64,000 nt of DNA, taken from positions 1 through 64,000 of the forward strand of contig NZ_MSKL01000025.1 of assembly GCF_001937665.1 (NCBI RefSeq), in the 5' to 3' direction. This DNA is from Actinomyces oris. GTDB lineage: Bacteria; Actinomycetota; Actinomycetes; Actinomycetales; Actinomycetaceae. The translations under genes were made by a program, and so were the position numbers. A model generated the notes under the pieces. The model had not been told where the DNA came from, did no database searches, and worked only from the letters and a program-made list of their open reading frames with translations. Positions within the stretch are counted from its first letter, which is position 1, and each line of letters begins with the position of its first letter. Below, piece by piece: positions 17,639 to 26,721 of this stretch.

Positions 17639-18184
17639 TCACTCGACGGACAGGAGGACCTCGACGACGCGCGCCAGGTAGCGGTCGACACTGGGCTCTC
17701 CGTAGGCCTTGTTCCCCCGGGCCCGACGAAAGACCGCTCCGCGCACCTCGCTGGAGGTCAGGGTGGTGTCGGAGTCGAAGTAGCCGGCGATGCGGTCCAT
17801 GAGGGCGTCGACGTCAGTCTTGTCATACCCCTGTCCGGAGGCCGGGGCGAAGCGCTCGCCGGCCGGACGCAGGAGACGCGGGTAGAGGGTGGTGGCGAGC
17901 TGGGTGACCTGGTCCATCCAGGCCTGGCGGCCCTTCTTGGCCACGAAGGCCGCGCGCCGGCGCTGGAGGAACGCGGCCTCGAGCCGGTCGAGAGCCGCGT
18001 CCACGGCCTGGGGCTGGTAACCGCGCAGAACGACGTCGAAGGCGACGGTGCGCACACCCTCGGAGTCCATCTCGTCGAGCTCACCGGCGTCGTAGATCTC
18101 GTGAGCCGTCTCGAAGTAGCGGTCCACCTGCTCGGGGCGGTAGCCCGGTCGCAGGAGCGCTGACTTGGGGAACATGTCGCTCAT
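17639..18184 (-). CDS. Small DivIVA-domain protein
   Basis: A 181-residue soluble protein with two DivIVA-type N-terminal motifs: [20 protein letters not shown] (residues 5-24) and [18 protein letters not shown] (about 118-135), each followed by a short helix. A third related segment ([19 protein letters not shown]) lies about residue 50. DivIVA proteins sense curved membrane at poles and septa. This protein lacks a long coiled coil, so it is probably not the main polar scaffold (Wag31). It sits between rlmN and dxr; its start overlaps the rlmN stop by 4 bases, so expression is coupled. The function is unknown. Confidence 0.75.
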   Translation of the reverse strand: MSDMFPKSALLRPGYRPEQVDRYFETAHEIYDAGELDEMDSEGVRTVAFDVVLRGYQPQAVDAALDRLEAAFLQRRRAAFVAKKGRQAWMDQVTQLATTLYPRLLRPAGERFAPASGQGYDKTDVDALMDRIAGYFDSDTTLTSSEVRGAVFRRARGNKAYGEPSVDRYLARVVEVLLSVE

Positions 18185-19443
18185 GTCGTCTTGGCCCTCT
18201 CCTGGTTAAGTACCTCGGTCGCGAGCTGACCGCAGGCACCGTCGATGTCGCTGCCTCGAGTGTCTCGCACTGTCGTGGTAATTCCGGCACGCCGGAGCGT
18301 GTCAACGAACATATCCTGAACCGCAACCTCCGAGCAGGTCCAGATGGATCCCGGGGTGGGGTTGAGCGGGATGGGGTTGACATGGGCCCATCCGGTGTCC
18401 CTGCGGTTGAGCTCGTCAGCGAGCAGCTGGGCTCGCCAGGCATGGTCGTTCATGTCCTTGATAAGTGCGTACTCGATGGACACGCGCCGGCCGGTGGCCA
18501 GGAAGTAGTCGTGGGCGGCGTCGAGCAGCTCACCGACCTTCCACTTGGAGTTGACGGGGATGAGCTCGTCGCGCAGCTCGTCGTCGGGGGCATGCAGGGA
18601 GACGGCCAGGGTCACCGGCAGCCCCTCACCGGCGAGCCGGCGGATGAGGGGAACGAGCCCCACGGTGGAGACGGTGATACCGCGGGCCGACAGGCCGAAG
18701 CCCTCCGGGGCCGGGGCGATGAGCCGGTGGAGGGCGCCGACGACGTTCTTGTAGTTGACCATCGGCTCGCCCATGCCCATGAAGACCACGTTGGAGAGTC
18801 GGGCAGGTCCCCCGGTCAGCTCCCCGGCGGCCGAGGCCTGGGCGGCGTGGCGCACCTGCTCCACGATCTCCCCGGTGGAGAGGTTACGGGTCAGCCCCAT
18901 CTGACCGGTGGCACAGAAGGGGCAGGCCATGCCGCAACCGGCCTGGGAGGAGACACACAGGGTGGTGCGGTCCTTGTAGCGCATGAGGACGCTCTCGACG
19001 CGGACGCCGTCGTGCAGCTCCCACAGGTGCTTGATGGTACGCCCGCCGTCGGCCCGCAGGGCGCGTACCGGGGTGATGAGCTCGGGCAGCAGGTCGGCGC
19101 ACAGCTGCTCGCGCTGGGCGGCGGGCAGGTCGGTCATGTCCGCGCTGTCACGGGTGAAGTGCGTGAAGTAATGACGCGAGAGCTGGTCCGCCCGGAAGGA
19201 GGGCAGGCCCGAGTCCTTGCAGGCGGCCTTGCGGCCGGCCAGATCGAGGTCGGCCAGGTGACGAGGTGCCTTGCCGCGCGCCGCCGGTACTGCGAAGGAC
19301 AGGCGCGGCTTGGCGTCCGGGCTGGTGGCGCCCTCCGGGGGCTGGTCGGTCGGCATGACCTGGACCTGGCCGTCACGCGGCCGCCCAGTGATGCTGACGG
19401 GCTGCGGGCGCCGGGGGCGCTGCTGTACTCGCGATGGACTCAC
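18181..19443 (-). CDS. rlmN: 23S rRNA (A2503-C2) / tRNA (A37-C2) methyltransferase RlmN
   Basis: A 420-residue radical-SAM enzyme that methylates A2503 of 23S rRNA and A37 of some tRNAs. The cluster-binding motif is CGMACPFC (about residue 170), followed by [18 protein letters not shown]; a [15 protein letters not shown] segment and a C-terminal conserved Cys region ([11 protein letters not shown]) are also canonical. Two starts are possible: ATG 19356 gives a typical N-terminus but has only weak pairing upstream, while GTG 19443 has AGGAG 7 bases before it and adds 29 residues; the GTG is given. The stop overlaps the DivIVA-like gene. Confidence 0.94.
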   Translation of the reverse strand: MSPSRVQQRPRRPQPVSITGRPRDGQVQVMPTDQPPEGATSPDAKPRLSFAVPAARGKAPRHLADLDLAGRKAACKDSGLPSFRADQLSRHYFTHFTRDSADMTDLPAAQREQLCADLLPELITPVRALRADGGRTIKHLWELHDGVRVESVLMRYKDRTTLCVSSQAGCGMACPFCATGQMGLTRNLSTGEIVEQVRHAAQASAAGELTGGPARLSNVVFMGMGEPMVNYKNVVGALHRLIAPAPEGFGLSARGITVSTVGLVPLIRRLAGEGLPVTLAVSLHAPDDELRDELIPVNSKWKVGELLDAAHDYFLATGRRVSIEYALIKDMNDHAWRAQLLADELNRRDTGWAHVNPIPLNPTPGSIWTCSEVAVQDMFVDTLRRAGITTTVRDTRGSDIDGACGQLATEVLNQERAKTT

Positions 19444-19515
19444 GCTCGTGCTCCTCGTGTCCCGGGGCTGGGGAGGGCCGGGCTGGTCGATAGGGGTGGG
19501 TGCGGCATGCCGTCC

Positions 19516-20454
19516 CTATTTCACCAGGAGGGTGAAGGCGTAGACAAGTGGAGCGGCCACGAGGATCGAGTCGAGCCGATCCATGATTCCGCCGTGTCCG
19601 GGCAGGAGCGTGCCCATGTCCTTGAGTCCCAGGTCGCGCTTGAGCAGGGACTCCCCCAGGTCGCCCAGGGTGGAGACGACCACGGTGCAGGCCCCCAGTG
19701 CGGCTCCTGCCCACCAGGGGCCGTCGATGGCCCAGACGCAGCCGGCCCCGGTCGCCACCGCCGCCAGCAGGGAGCCCATGAGCCCCTCCCAGGACTTCTT
19801 GGGCGAGACCGAGGGCGCCAGGGGGTGACGGCCGAAGGTGATGCCGGCCATCCACCCGCCGGTGTCGTTGGCGGCCGCCAGGGCGATGAGCATCATGACT
19901 TTTCCCACTCCGTGATCCTGCACCAGGAGCAGGACGGCGAAGCCGGCCAGGAAGGGCAGGTAGGTGGCGGCGAAGACCGAGGCGGCCGCAGCACTGGAGC
20001 GCGAGCGGCGGACCTCGTCATGGGCCTCCGTGCGAGGGATGTCATGGCCGGCCTGCTCCAGGACGGTACCGACCTCCGCCTCGGCCTGGTCCATGAAGCT
20101 CCACAGGACGCAGGCCCCGACAGTGGCGACATAGGCCCCGAAGGCCGCCTCCGCTCCCACCTCCCAGGCGCACACGGAGATTCCCAGGGTCCCCAGCCAC
20201 AGCGGCGCCAGGGGCAGGCGGATGCGCTTGCGGGCGAAGGCAGCCGCCAGCTCCCACAGTGCACCGCAGACGGCCAGAACGACGACGCCCACGAAGATGA
20301 CCTTGTAGAAGGCCAGGGACCCCAGGACCACGGCGATGAGCGCGACCGCCACCCCGATGGCGGCGGGCAGGTTGCGTCCCGCCCGCCCGGTGGCGGGCAG
20401 GGGGTCGTGGTTGCGCGTGGGGCGCGGGTTCAGCAGAGTCGACACGGGGCTCAC
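19516..20454 (-). CDS. cdsA: Phosphatidate cytidylyltransferase
   Basis: A 312-residue membrane enzyme that makes CDP-diacylglycerol from phosphatidate and CTP, the branch point to anionic phospholipids. About eight hydrophobic segments are predicted. The family signature is at the C-terminal part: SPKKSWEGLMGSLLAAVATG, then STLGDLGESLLKRDLG and LLPGHGGIMDRLDSI. The GTG start yields a polar 25-residue N-terminus before the first membrane segment. It follows frr on the same strand with a 64-base gap, the usual pyrH-frr-cdsA order. Confidence 0.94.
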   Translation of the reverse strand: MSPVSTLLNPRPTRNHDPLPATGRAGRNLPAAIGVAVALIAVVLGSLAFYKVIFVGVVVLAVCGALWELAAAFARKRIRLPLAPLWLGTLGISVCAWEVGAEAAFGAYVATVGACVLWSFMDQAEAEVGTVLEQAGHDIPRTEAHDEVRRSRSSAAAASVFAATYLPFLAGFAVLLLVQDHGVGKVMMLIALAAANDTGGWMAGITFGRHPLAPSVSPKKSWEGLMGSLLAAVATGAGCVWAIDGPWWAGAALGACTVVVSTLGDLGESLLKRDLGLKDMGTLLPGHGGIMDRLDSILVAAPLVYAFTLLVK

Positions 20455-20518
20455 AGGGGTTGACGGGACAGAGGCGGGAGGCCGGGTGGAGACGCGGCCG
20501 ATCCCGGGACGAGGCGGG

Positions 20519-21076
20519 TCAGACCTCGAGGAGCTCGCTCTCCTTGGCGCTCAGTGCGGTATCGATCTGCTCGACGAAACGCTTGGTGAGACCGTCGAGC
20601 TCGTGCTCGGCGCGCTTGACGTCGTCCTCGCCGGCCTCGCCGTCCTTCTTGATGGCCTCGAGCTCCTTCTTGGCCTTGCCGCGGATACCGCGCACCTGGA
20701 CGCGGGAGTCCTCGGCGCGGGAGCGGGCGAGCTTGACGTAGTCCTTGCGGCGCTCCTCGGTCAGCGCCGGCAGGGTGACGCGGATGACGGTGCCGTCATC
20801 GGTGGGGTTGACGCCGAGGTCGGACTCGCGGATGGCGGTGACGATGTCCTTCATGGCGGAGCGGTCGAAGGGGCTGACCAGGACGGTGCGGGCCTCGGGG
20901 ATCGTCAGGGAGGCGAGCTGCTGGAGCGGGGTGGGTGCGCCGTAGTAGTCCACGACGATCCCGTTGAACATCGAGGGGTTGGCGCGGCCGGTGCGGATGG
21001 TGGCCAGCTCGCTCTTGGCGGCCTGAAGGGCCTTATCCATCTTGTCCTCGGCCTCGAGCATGACGTCGTCGATCAT
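20519..21076 (-). CDS. frr: Ribosome recycling factor
   Basis: A 185-residue RRF, which with EF-G splits post-termination ribosomes. Conserved parts are MDKALQAAKSELATIRTGRA near the N-terminus, YYGAPTPLQQLASL, IRVTLPALTEERRKDYVKLA and the C-terminal long helix. A longer open frame extends to 21313, but the ATG at 21076 has AAGGAAG about 6 bases upstream and gives the standard length. It lies downstream of pyrH (160-base gap) and upstream of cdsA. Confidence 0.96.
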   Translation of the reverse strand: MIDDVMLEAEDKMDKALQAAKSELATIRTGRANPSMFNGIVVDYYGAPTPLQQLASLTIPEARTVLVSPFDRSAMKDIVTAIRESDLGVNPTDDGTVIRVTLPALTEERRKDYVKLARSRAEDSRVQVRGIRGKAKKELEAIKKDGEAGEDDVKRAEHELDGLTKRFVEQIDTALSAKESELLEV

Positions 21077-21236
21077 GGTGCTTCCTTTGCTGGGCGGTCG
21101 TGGGTTCGTCAGGTAGTGATCGGCCATCGCGGGGATGGCTGCGGGTTGAGTGAGAGGGTGTGCTGGCCGTCTGGGCCGTAGGAGGTCACGGATCTCGAAC
21201 GGGGCCGTGAGCGGCCCGTCGGAGCCCGCAGCCGAG

Positions 21237-21989
21237 TCAGTCGCAGCTGACGAGTGTCCCGATTCTCTCACCCAGCAGGGCGCGGGTGATGTTTCCGGGC
21301 TCCCCCATGCCAAAGACGCGCATGGTCAGACCGTTGTCGCGGCACAGGGCGAAGGCGGAGGCGTCCACCACCTGGAGGCCGTCGGCCAGGGCGCGTTCGT
21401 AGGTGAGCTGATCGAGGCGCCGGGCCTCGGGGTTCTTGCGGGGGTCGGCGGTGTAGACGCCGTCGACACCGTTCTTGCCCACGAGCAGCTCGTCGCAGTG
21501 GGTCTCCAGGGCGCGCTGGGCCGAGACGGTGTCTGTGGAGAAGTAGGGCAGGCCGGCACCGGCGCCGAAGACGACGACGCGGTTCTTCTCCATGTGACGG
21601 ATGGCGCGCAGAGGGATGTAGGACTCGGCGACCTGCCCCATGGCGATGGCTGTCTGGACACGGGCGGGCACCCCCGCCTTCTCGATGAAGTCCTGAAGGG
21701 CCAGGGCGTTCATGACGGTTCCCAGCATGCCCATGTAGTCGGCGCGGGCGCGGTCCATGCCCCGCGACGAGAGCTCGGCGCCTCGGAAGAAGTTCCCGCC
21801 TCCGACGACGACGGAGACCTGGACTCCGGCGCGCACGGCGTCGGCGATCTGACGGGCGGCGTCGGAGACGACGTCGGGGTCCAGACCTATCGATCCGCCA
21901 CCGAAGACCTCACCGGAGAGCTTGAGTAGAACACGTCTGGGGTGCGTGCCGTGGGCGACGCGGTCGTCACGAGCCGGTTCCTGACTCAT
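21237..21989 (-). CDS. pyrH: Uridylate (UMP) kinase
   Basis: A 250-residue amino-acid-kinase-fold enzyme that phosphorylates UMP to UDP. Motifs visible are [14 protein letters not shown] near residue 20, [31 protein letters not shown], and the C-terminal [17 protein letters not shown] with [14 protein letters not shown]. The ATG at 21989 is chosen over the longer frame at 22028 because GGAGA lies about 9 bases upstream. It follows the tsf terminator, so it probably has its own promoter in the 22000-22180 region. Confidence 0.95.
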   Translation of the reverse strand: MSQEPARDDRVAHGTHPRRVLLKLSGEVFGGGSIGLDPDVVSDAARQIADAVRAGVQVSVVVGGGNFFRGAELSSRGMDRARADYMGMLGTVMNALALQDFIEKAGVPARVQTAIAMGQVAESYIPLRAIRHMEKNRVVVFGAGAGLPYFSTDTVSAQRALETHCDELLVGKNGVDGVYTADPRKNPEARRLDQLTYERALADGLQVVDASAFALCRDNGLTMRVFGMGEPGNITRALLGERIGTLVSCD

Positions 21990-22182
21990 TGCGCTATGTC
22001 TCCTGGGTTCGGTGGGCAGGTTTGGCACAGCCTACCCCGTCCGCGGGGGCACCGGGCCACGATGAGCGTCAACCCTGGCGGTCAGACACGCCATGGGATG
22101 AGGACCACGCTGAGACATGCGTGAGGACGTGCTCCCCGGAAGCAGAGGTTGATGGATGTCGATGAGTGAAGGGACGACAAGA

Positions 22183-22223
22183 CGGGGCGGGGGCACGAGC
22201 ATGGTGCTCGTGCCCCCGCCCCG
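22183..22223 (-). terminator. Strong rho-independent-like hairpin after tsf
   Basis: A perfect inverted repeat with 19-base arms (22183-22201 and 22205-22223) and a 3-base loop lies 73 bases after the tsf stop. On the minus strand it is followed by a mixed TC-rich stretch (TCTTGTCGTCCCTT) rather than a T run. It separates rpsB-tsf from pyrH. Confidence 0.75.
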
Positions 22224-22295
22224 GACATCTCCGGATATCACCGGTGGAGCCGGCCTCACCACTCACTGGGCGCGCCGGCCTGAACGGTGAGCGGA

Positions 22296-23135
22296 TCAGG
22301 CGCCGACGCGGAAGCGCACGAAGCCGGTCAGTTCGCCGCCGGTGGCCTCAACGACCTTGCCGACCGTGGTCTTGGGGTCCTTGGCGAAGGCCTGGTCGAT
22401 CAGGACGTTCTCCTTGAAGAAGCCGCTGAGGCGACCCTCGACGATCTTGGGGATGGCCTTCTCGGGCTTGCCCTCGGCGCGGGTGGTCTCCTCGGCGATG
22501 GCGCGCTCCTTGTCCACGACCTCGGCCGGCACGTCGTCGCGGGTGGCATAGGCCGGGGAGTAGGCGGCGATGTGCATGGCGACGTCGTGAGCCACCTCGG
22601 CGGCCTTGGCGTCGGTACCCACCAGGACGCCGACCTGGGCGGGCAGGTCGGGGTTGGTGCGGTGCAGGTAGAGCTCGATCTTGTCGGCCTCGAGGCGGCC
22701 GACACGACGCACGACGATCTTCTCGCCGATGACGGCCTGCATGCCGTCGGTGAGATCCTTGACGGTGGAGCCGTCGACCTCGACCTCGGCCAGGGCCTCG
22801 GCGTCGGTGGCGCCCGAGTCCAGGGCAGCGGTGAGGACCTGCTCGGCGTAGTCGAGGAACTTCTGGTTCTTGGCCACGAAGTCGGTCTCGGCGTTGATCT
22901 CGACGAGGACGCCGACCTGGCCGTTGCCGGAGTCGACGACCTTGGCGGCGATGAGGCCGGCGGAGGCGGCGCGGCCCTCGCGCTTGGCGATGCCCTTGAG
23001 GCCCTTGACGCGAATGATCTCAATGGCCTTCTCGGCGTCGCCGTTGGCCTCGTCGAGGGCCTTCTTGACGTCGAGCATGCCGGCGCCGGTCTTCTCGCGC
23101 AGCGCCTTGATGTCAGCAGTGGTGTAGTTCGCCAT
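22296..23135 (-). CDS. tsf: Elongation factor Ts
   Basis: A 279-residue guanine-nucleotide exchange factor for EF-Tu. The N-terminal UBA-like domain contains the TGAGMLDVKKALDEANGD motif, followed by KGLKGIAKREGR and the core signature VGVLVEINAETDFVAKN. The C-terminus (QAFAKDPKTTVG) is typical. The ATG has GGAGA 6 bases upstream. It follows rpsB after 112 bases on the same strand, the conserved bacterial pair, and is closed by the hairpin at 22183-22223. Confidence 0.97.
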   Translation of the reverse strand: MANYTTADIKALREKTGAGMLDVKKALDEANGDAEKAIEIIRVKGLKGIAKREGRAASAGLIAAKVVDSGNGQVGVLVEINAETDFVAKNQKFLDYAEQVLTAALDSGATDAEALAEVEVDGSTVKDLTDGMQAVIGEKIVVRRVGRLEADKIELYLHRTNPDLPAQVGVLVGTDAKAAEVAHDVAMHIAAYSPAYATRDDVPAEVVDKERAIAEETTRAEGKPEKAIPKIVEGRLSGFFKENVLIDQAFAKDPKTTVGKVVEATGGELTGFVRFRVGA

Positions 23136-23247
23136 GAATGTCTCCTGGTCAGTCAGTGACTAATAGACGTGTGAAAAAGGACGAGTAGAGGCGTTCACAG
23201 CGCGGATGCCGCGCCGTGAACGAAGAGCTGAGGCGATGCGCCCGAGC

Positions 23248-24096
23248 TCAGGCCTGCTCGGCGGCAGGGGCCTCGGCGGTCTCAGCGGCCTCGGAGGTCG
23301 GCGCGTCGGCCTCGGCTCCGGCGAGGAGCTGGGCCTCCCACTCGGGCAGCGGCTCGGCGTCGGCAGGGGCGACCTCGGCCTCCTCACCGGTGCGGACGCG
23401 GCCGCCGGAGCGGGCCAGCAGGCCCTCTGCGGTGGCGTCGGCGACGACGCGGGTGAGCAGGGTGACGGCGCGGATGGCGTCGTCGTTGCCGGGGATGCCG
23501 TAGGTGGCCTCGTCCGGGTCGCAGTTGGTGTCCAGGATGGCGATGACCGGGATCCCGAGCTTCTGGGCCTCGGAGATGGCCAGGTGCTCCTTCTTGGTGT
23601 CCACGACCCACACGGCCGCGGGGAGCTTGCTCATGTCGCGGATACCGCCCAGGGTGCGCTGGAGCTTGTCCTTCTCGCGGCGCATCATGAGCAGCTCCTT
23701 CTTGGTGCGGCCGGAGCCGGCCACGTCATCGAAGTCGATCTGCTCGAGCTCCTTCATGCGGTCCAGGCGGGCGCGCACGGTGGAGAAGTTGGTGAGCATG
23801 CCGCCCAGCCAGCGCTGGTTGACGTAGGGCATGCCGACGCGTTGGGCCTGCTCGGCCACGGCGGCCTGGGCCTGCTTCTTGGTTCCGACGAACAGGATGT
23901 TGCCGCCGCGAGCGACGATCTCCTTGACGAAGTCGTAAGCGGTGTTGATGCCCTCGATGGACTGCTGGAGGTCGATGATGTAGATGCCGTTGCGCTCGGT
24001 GAGGATGAAGCGCTTCATCTTGGGGTTCCAGCGACGAGTCTGGTGCCCGAAGTGGACACCGCTGTCAAGGAGCTGGCGCATGGTAACGACGGCCAT
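23248..24096 (-). CDS. rpsB: 30S ribosomal protein S2
   Basis: A 282-residue S2. Conserved segments are [20 protein letters not shown], the IYIIDLQQS motif, [23 protein letters not shown], and [19 protein letters not shown] with [13 protein letters not shown]. The C-terminal 45 residues form an acidic, Ala/Glu-rich extension common in actinobacteria. GGAAGGA lies about 6 bases before the ATG. It heads rpsB-tsf. The leader contains a perfect hairpin at 24154-24168, a possible site for S2 feedback, but this is only a suggestion. Confidence 0.97.
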   Translation of the reverse strand: MAVVTMRQLLDSGVHFGHQTRRWNPKMKRFILTERNGIYIIDLQQSIEGINTAYDFVKEIVARGGNILFVGTKKQAQAAVAEQAQRVGMPYVNQRWLGGMLTNFSTVRARLDRMKELEQIDFDDVAGSGRTKKELLMMRREKDKLQRTLGGIRDMSKLPAAVWVVDTKKEHLAISEAQKLGIPVIAILDTNCDPDEATYGIPGNDDAIRAVTLLTRVVADATAEGLLARSGGRVRTGEEAEVAPADAEPLPEWEAQLLAGAEADAPTSEAAETAEAPAAEQA

Positions 24097-24593
24097 GACG
24101 GTCCTTCCGTGTGTGCCGAGAGGTTGCTCGACGCACGATTATTCGGGGGACGGCCGAGCGGCGCTCGGAGACGTCCCAGGGTTCTTCTTCTGGGTTCTTC
24201 CCCGTGATTCCACACGCTTGCGAACGCGCACCGAAGTCGGTGACCGGCTGGAAGCCGGCGCGGATGGGGCCTGGTGCCTGCGACGCACGGCCACCCGTTC
24301 ACCGTGGCGAACCGTGATGACCGGGACCGCGACCGTGTCGCCCGGAGGGACGTCCCGAGATGCTCGGGTGCAGGCACGCGAAGTCAGCACTCCGGGCCCG
24401 TCTCCCGCTGACGCCGGAGCGATCCGCAGAATGCTGCGGGGGTGAGGCTACCACAGGGCTGCACCAGCCGCCGAGGCCGAATCAGCCGTATTCGGAGTAG
24501 TCCCGGTCACCACAGGCCGATTCCTGAGAGCGCTTTCCACAGGGCCGACGACGTCCCCAGCGCCCAAGGCCGATCGGCCCGCACCCTGAGGGC
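24097..24593. other. Divergent intergenic region, rpsB leader and M23-gene promoter
   Basis: These 497 bases hold no credible gene. A perfect hairpin (CCGAGC / GCTCGG, GGC loop) lies at 24154-24168, 58-72 bases before the rpsB start, and the 9-base unit GGGTTCTTC occurs twice (24179-24187, 24192-24200). No clear -35/-10 pair is visible. The length of the rpsB leader would allow regulation, but no known leader class is recognised. Confidence 0.5.
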
Positions 24594-25400
24594 ATGCACC
24601 CAGAACATCCCCGGCGACCCCGCCGAATCCGGAAAGCCCGAGCACGTCGCACGACTCCTCATCCTCCCCGCCTCCTGTTCCGCCGTCTCGCCGTACTGAC
24701 AGCAGCCCTGACCGCCTGCAGCTCACTCGCCGCACTCCCCGGCACCCCAGCGGCTCACGGCATGTGCACATTCACCGGCGCTGCCGCGACCACAGTTCCG
24801 GCCCCGCAGTTCCAGGACCCGGCGCCCACCGACCTGACGGGGACTGCGTCGGAGCCGGCCGAAGCCGCCTCCTCACTGACCTCGCCCTCGTTCCTCACGA
24901 GCGTCAACCTCGTCTCCCTGCTCGATGAGGAGACGGGGACGAGCGGTCAGGAGGGGACGGACCGGCCCCAGGGTCCCCAGCGCCCGCGGGGGCGCTACCG
25001 GTGGCCGACCGGCGCACCGGCCACCGTGGTGGAGGACTTCGACCCGCCCGCCGTCGTGTGGGGCCGCGGGCACCGGGGAGTCGATCTTGCGGCTGCGGAG
25101 GGCACTCAGATCCGCAGCGCCGCTGCGGGGACGGTGGCCTTCGCCGGCATGGTGGCAGGGCGTCCGGTGGTCTCCGTCGACCACGCAGACGGGATCCGCA
25201 CCACCTACGAGCCGGTCGAACCGACCGTCAGCGCCGGCGACACAGTGGGTGCGGGGCAGGTCATCGGCACCCTCCTGGCGGGGCACCGCTCAGACGGGGT
25301 CTGCGCCCTGCACTGGGGCGCTCGCACCGGCCCTCAGACGTACATCAACCCGCTGCGCCTGCTGCAACCGGCCGTCATCCGCCTCAAGCCGGTCCAGTAG
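24594..25400 (+). CDS. M23-family peptidase homologue, exported, missing one zinc ligand
   Basis: A 268-residue exported protein. An Arg-rich N-terminus leads to a hydrophobic segment (about 30-50) with a possible lipobox LTAC near residue 42, then a low-complexity linker and a LytM-type domain (about 145-262). The first zinc motif is present as HRGVDLA (His160, Asp164). The second motif, usually HxH, reads CALHWGAR, so Ala238 stands where the first His is expected and only His240 remains. Homologues beside rpsB in other actinobacteria show a similar CLHWGAR. It may bind peptidoglycan without cutting it. It is divergent from rpsB. Confidence 0.85.
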   Translation: MHPEHPRRPRRIRKARARRTTPHPPRLLFRRLAVLTAALTACSSLAALPGTPAAHGMCTFTGAAATTVPAPQFQDPAPTDLTGTASEPAEAASSLTSPSFLTSVNLVSLLDEETGTSGQEGTDRPQGPQRPRGRYRWPTGAPATVVEDFDPPAVVWGRGHRGVDLAAAEGTQIRSAAAGTVAFAGMVAGRPVVSVDHADGIRTTYEPVEPTVSAGDTVGAGQVIGTLLAGHRSDGVCALHWGARTGPQTYINPLRLLQPAVIRLKPVQ

Positions 25401-25517
25401 CACCGGTGATCGACGCTTGATCTCGCCGACATTCCTTCCGATGATGGGAGGTCGTGGAGAGTGGTGAGCTTTCGGACACATCCCCTTCCAAGGCATCTTG
25501 TTGAGAGAGGTGGAGAC

Positions 25518-26603
25518 ATGAGGCCCTCCGAGTCCCTTCAGTATTGGCTCGAGTCCTCCCTGCGTCCCAGGCTGCAGAGGATGGCCGCAAAGCGACGCCC
25601 AGACCTGCCGGCCCCGCAGGTGCTCATCATCGCCCCGGGGGTGAGGTTCTCCTTCGGTGAGGTCGACCTACCTTTCCATACCGCGAGCGCGGGAAAACCC
25701 TTCGTGGCGGTCGCGGCGGCGCGCCTGGCCCAGCAGGGACTGCTGTCCCTGAATGCGCCGATCGGCGAGCTCGCCCCGAGCATCGATCTGTCCGCGCTAC
25801 CCGCCGCTCCCGGCGTCATTCTGTCCCGGGACCTGACCCTGAGTCACCTGCTCAGCCACCGCTCAGGGCTACCCGACCCGTTACAGCCTCCGCGCGGGCA
25901 CGCCACCGAGTGCTCGCTGGACCGCCTTGTGCGCCAACCCGACCGCCGGTGGGACCTGGCCGAGGTGTTGGCGCAGTGCGCGGGACTGCCGCCCCAGGGC
26001 CGGCCCGGTGAGCGCTTCGCCTACGGGGACGGCAGCTATGCCCTGGCTCAGTGTGTGCTCCAGGAGGTCACCGGCCTGTCCACCCACGAGGCGCTGCGCA
26101 CCCAGGTGTTTCAGCCGGCAGGCATGACGAGCACGGGTCAGCCGCACTCCACGGCCACCGATGAGGAGCTGGCTGGTCTGACGATCGCTCCGGTCTGGGT
26201 CAAGGGTGCGGAGATCAGCCATGCCAGGGCGCTGTCCGCCGGGTCCGCTGACGGCGGCGCAGTGACAACCCTGGAGGACATGGTGCGGTTCCAGGAGGCC
26301 CTGCATGAGGGAGACCTGCTCGACCGGGCTCTGCTGGCGCGCCTGACCCGGCCCCGCTCCCGCCTGCGCCCGGGCATCCACTACGGGACGGGCCTGGCCA
26401 CGATCCGCTTCGGTGAGTTCCTGCCCTTGGTCCTGCGGGGCCTGCCCGAGCCGGTGGGAGGCGTGGGCCTGTGGGCGGTACACAGCTTCTTCTACCCGCG
26501 CCAGCGCGCCCACGTCGTCATGAACCTCCACAGCACTAAGCAGATGCAGCGCAGCTTCTCGCTGCACATCGCGATCGCCCGCCGTCTGGCCCGCCTGCCC
26601 TGA
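25518..26603 (+). CDS. Serine hydrolase of the beta-lactamase/PBP4* fold
   Basis: A 361-residue protein of the class C beta-lactamase-related family, which includes D-Ala-D-Ala peptidases and esterases. The SxxK active-site tetrad is visible as SAGK (Ser57, Lys60), followed by the family segment LTLSHLLSHRSGLPDP. The second motif, normally YxN, is YGD here (FAYGDGSYALAQ), and the third Lys/His-Thr-Gly motif is not obvious (AVHSFFYPRQRAHVV). It has no clear signal peptide, so it is probably cytoplasmic. The ATG at 25518 is chosen because GGTGGAGAC precedes it; the GTG at 25461 adds 19 poorly coding residues. Activity and substrate are unknown. Confidence 0.75.
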   Translation: MRPSESLQYWLESSLRPRLQRMAAKRRPDLPAPQVLIIAPGVRFSFGEVDLPFHTASAGKPFVAVAAARLAQQGLLSLNAPIGELAPSIDLSALPAAPGVILSRDLTLSHLLSHRSGLPDPLQPPRGHATECSLDRLVRQPDRRWDLAEVLAQCAGLPPQGRPGERFAYGDGSYALAQCVLQEVTGLSTHEALRTQVFQPAGMTSTGQPHSTATDEELAGLTIAPVWVKGAEISHARALSAGSADGGAVTTLEDMVRFQEALHEGDLLDRALLARLTRPRSRLRPGIHYGTGLATIRFGEFLPLVLRGLPEPVGGVGLWAVHSFFYPRQRAHVVMNLHSTKQMQRSFSLHIAIARRLARLP

Positions 26604-26721
26604 GCCGCGCTCCCCCACTGGCCGACCCTCGGGTCCGGCACGACTTCGGGGTGTCCATGGGGGCCAGGACTCACCCGGGGTCAGCCCACCACGGTGTCGT
26701 GGCAGGGACGTGCTCGCCGTC

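Noticed and set aside
25518-26603. A true antibiotic-resistance beta-lactamase
   Set aside because: There is no signal peptide, YxN is YGD and the third motif is not apparent; only the fold is supported.
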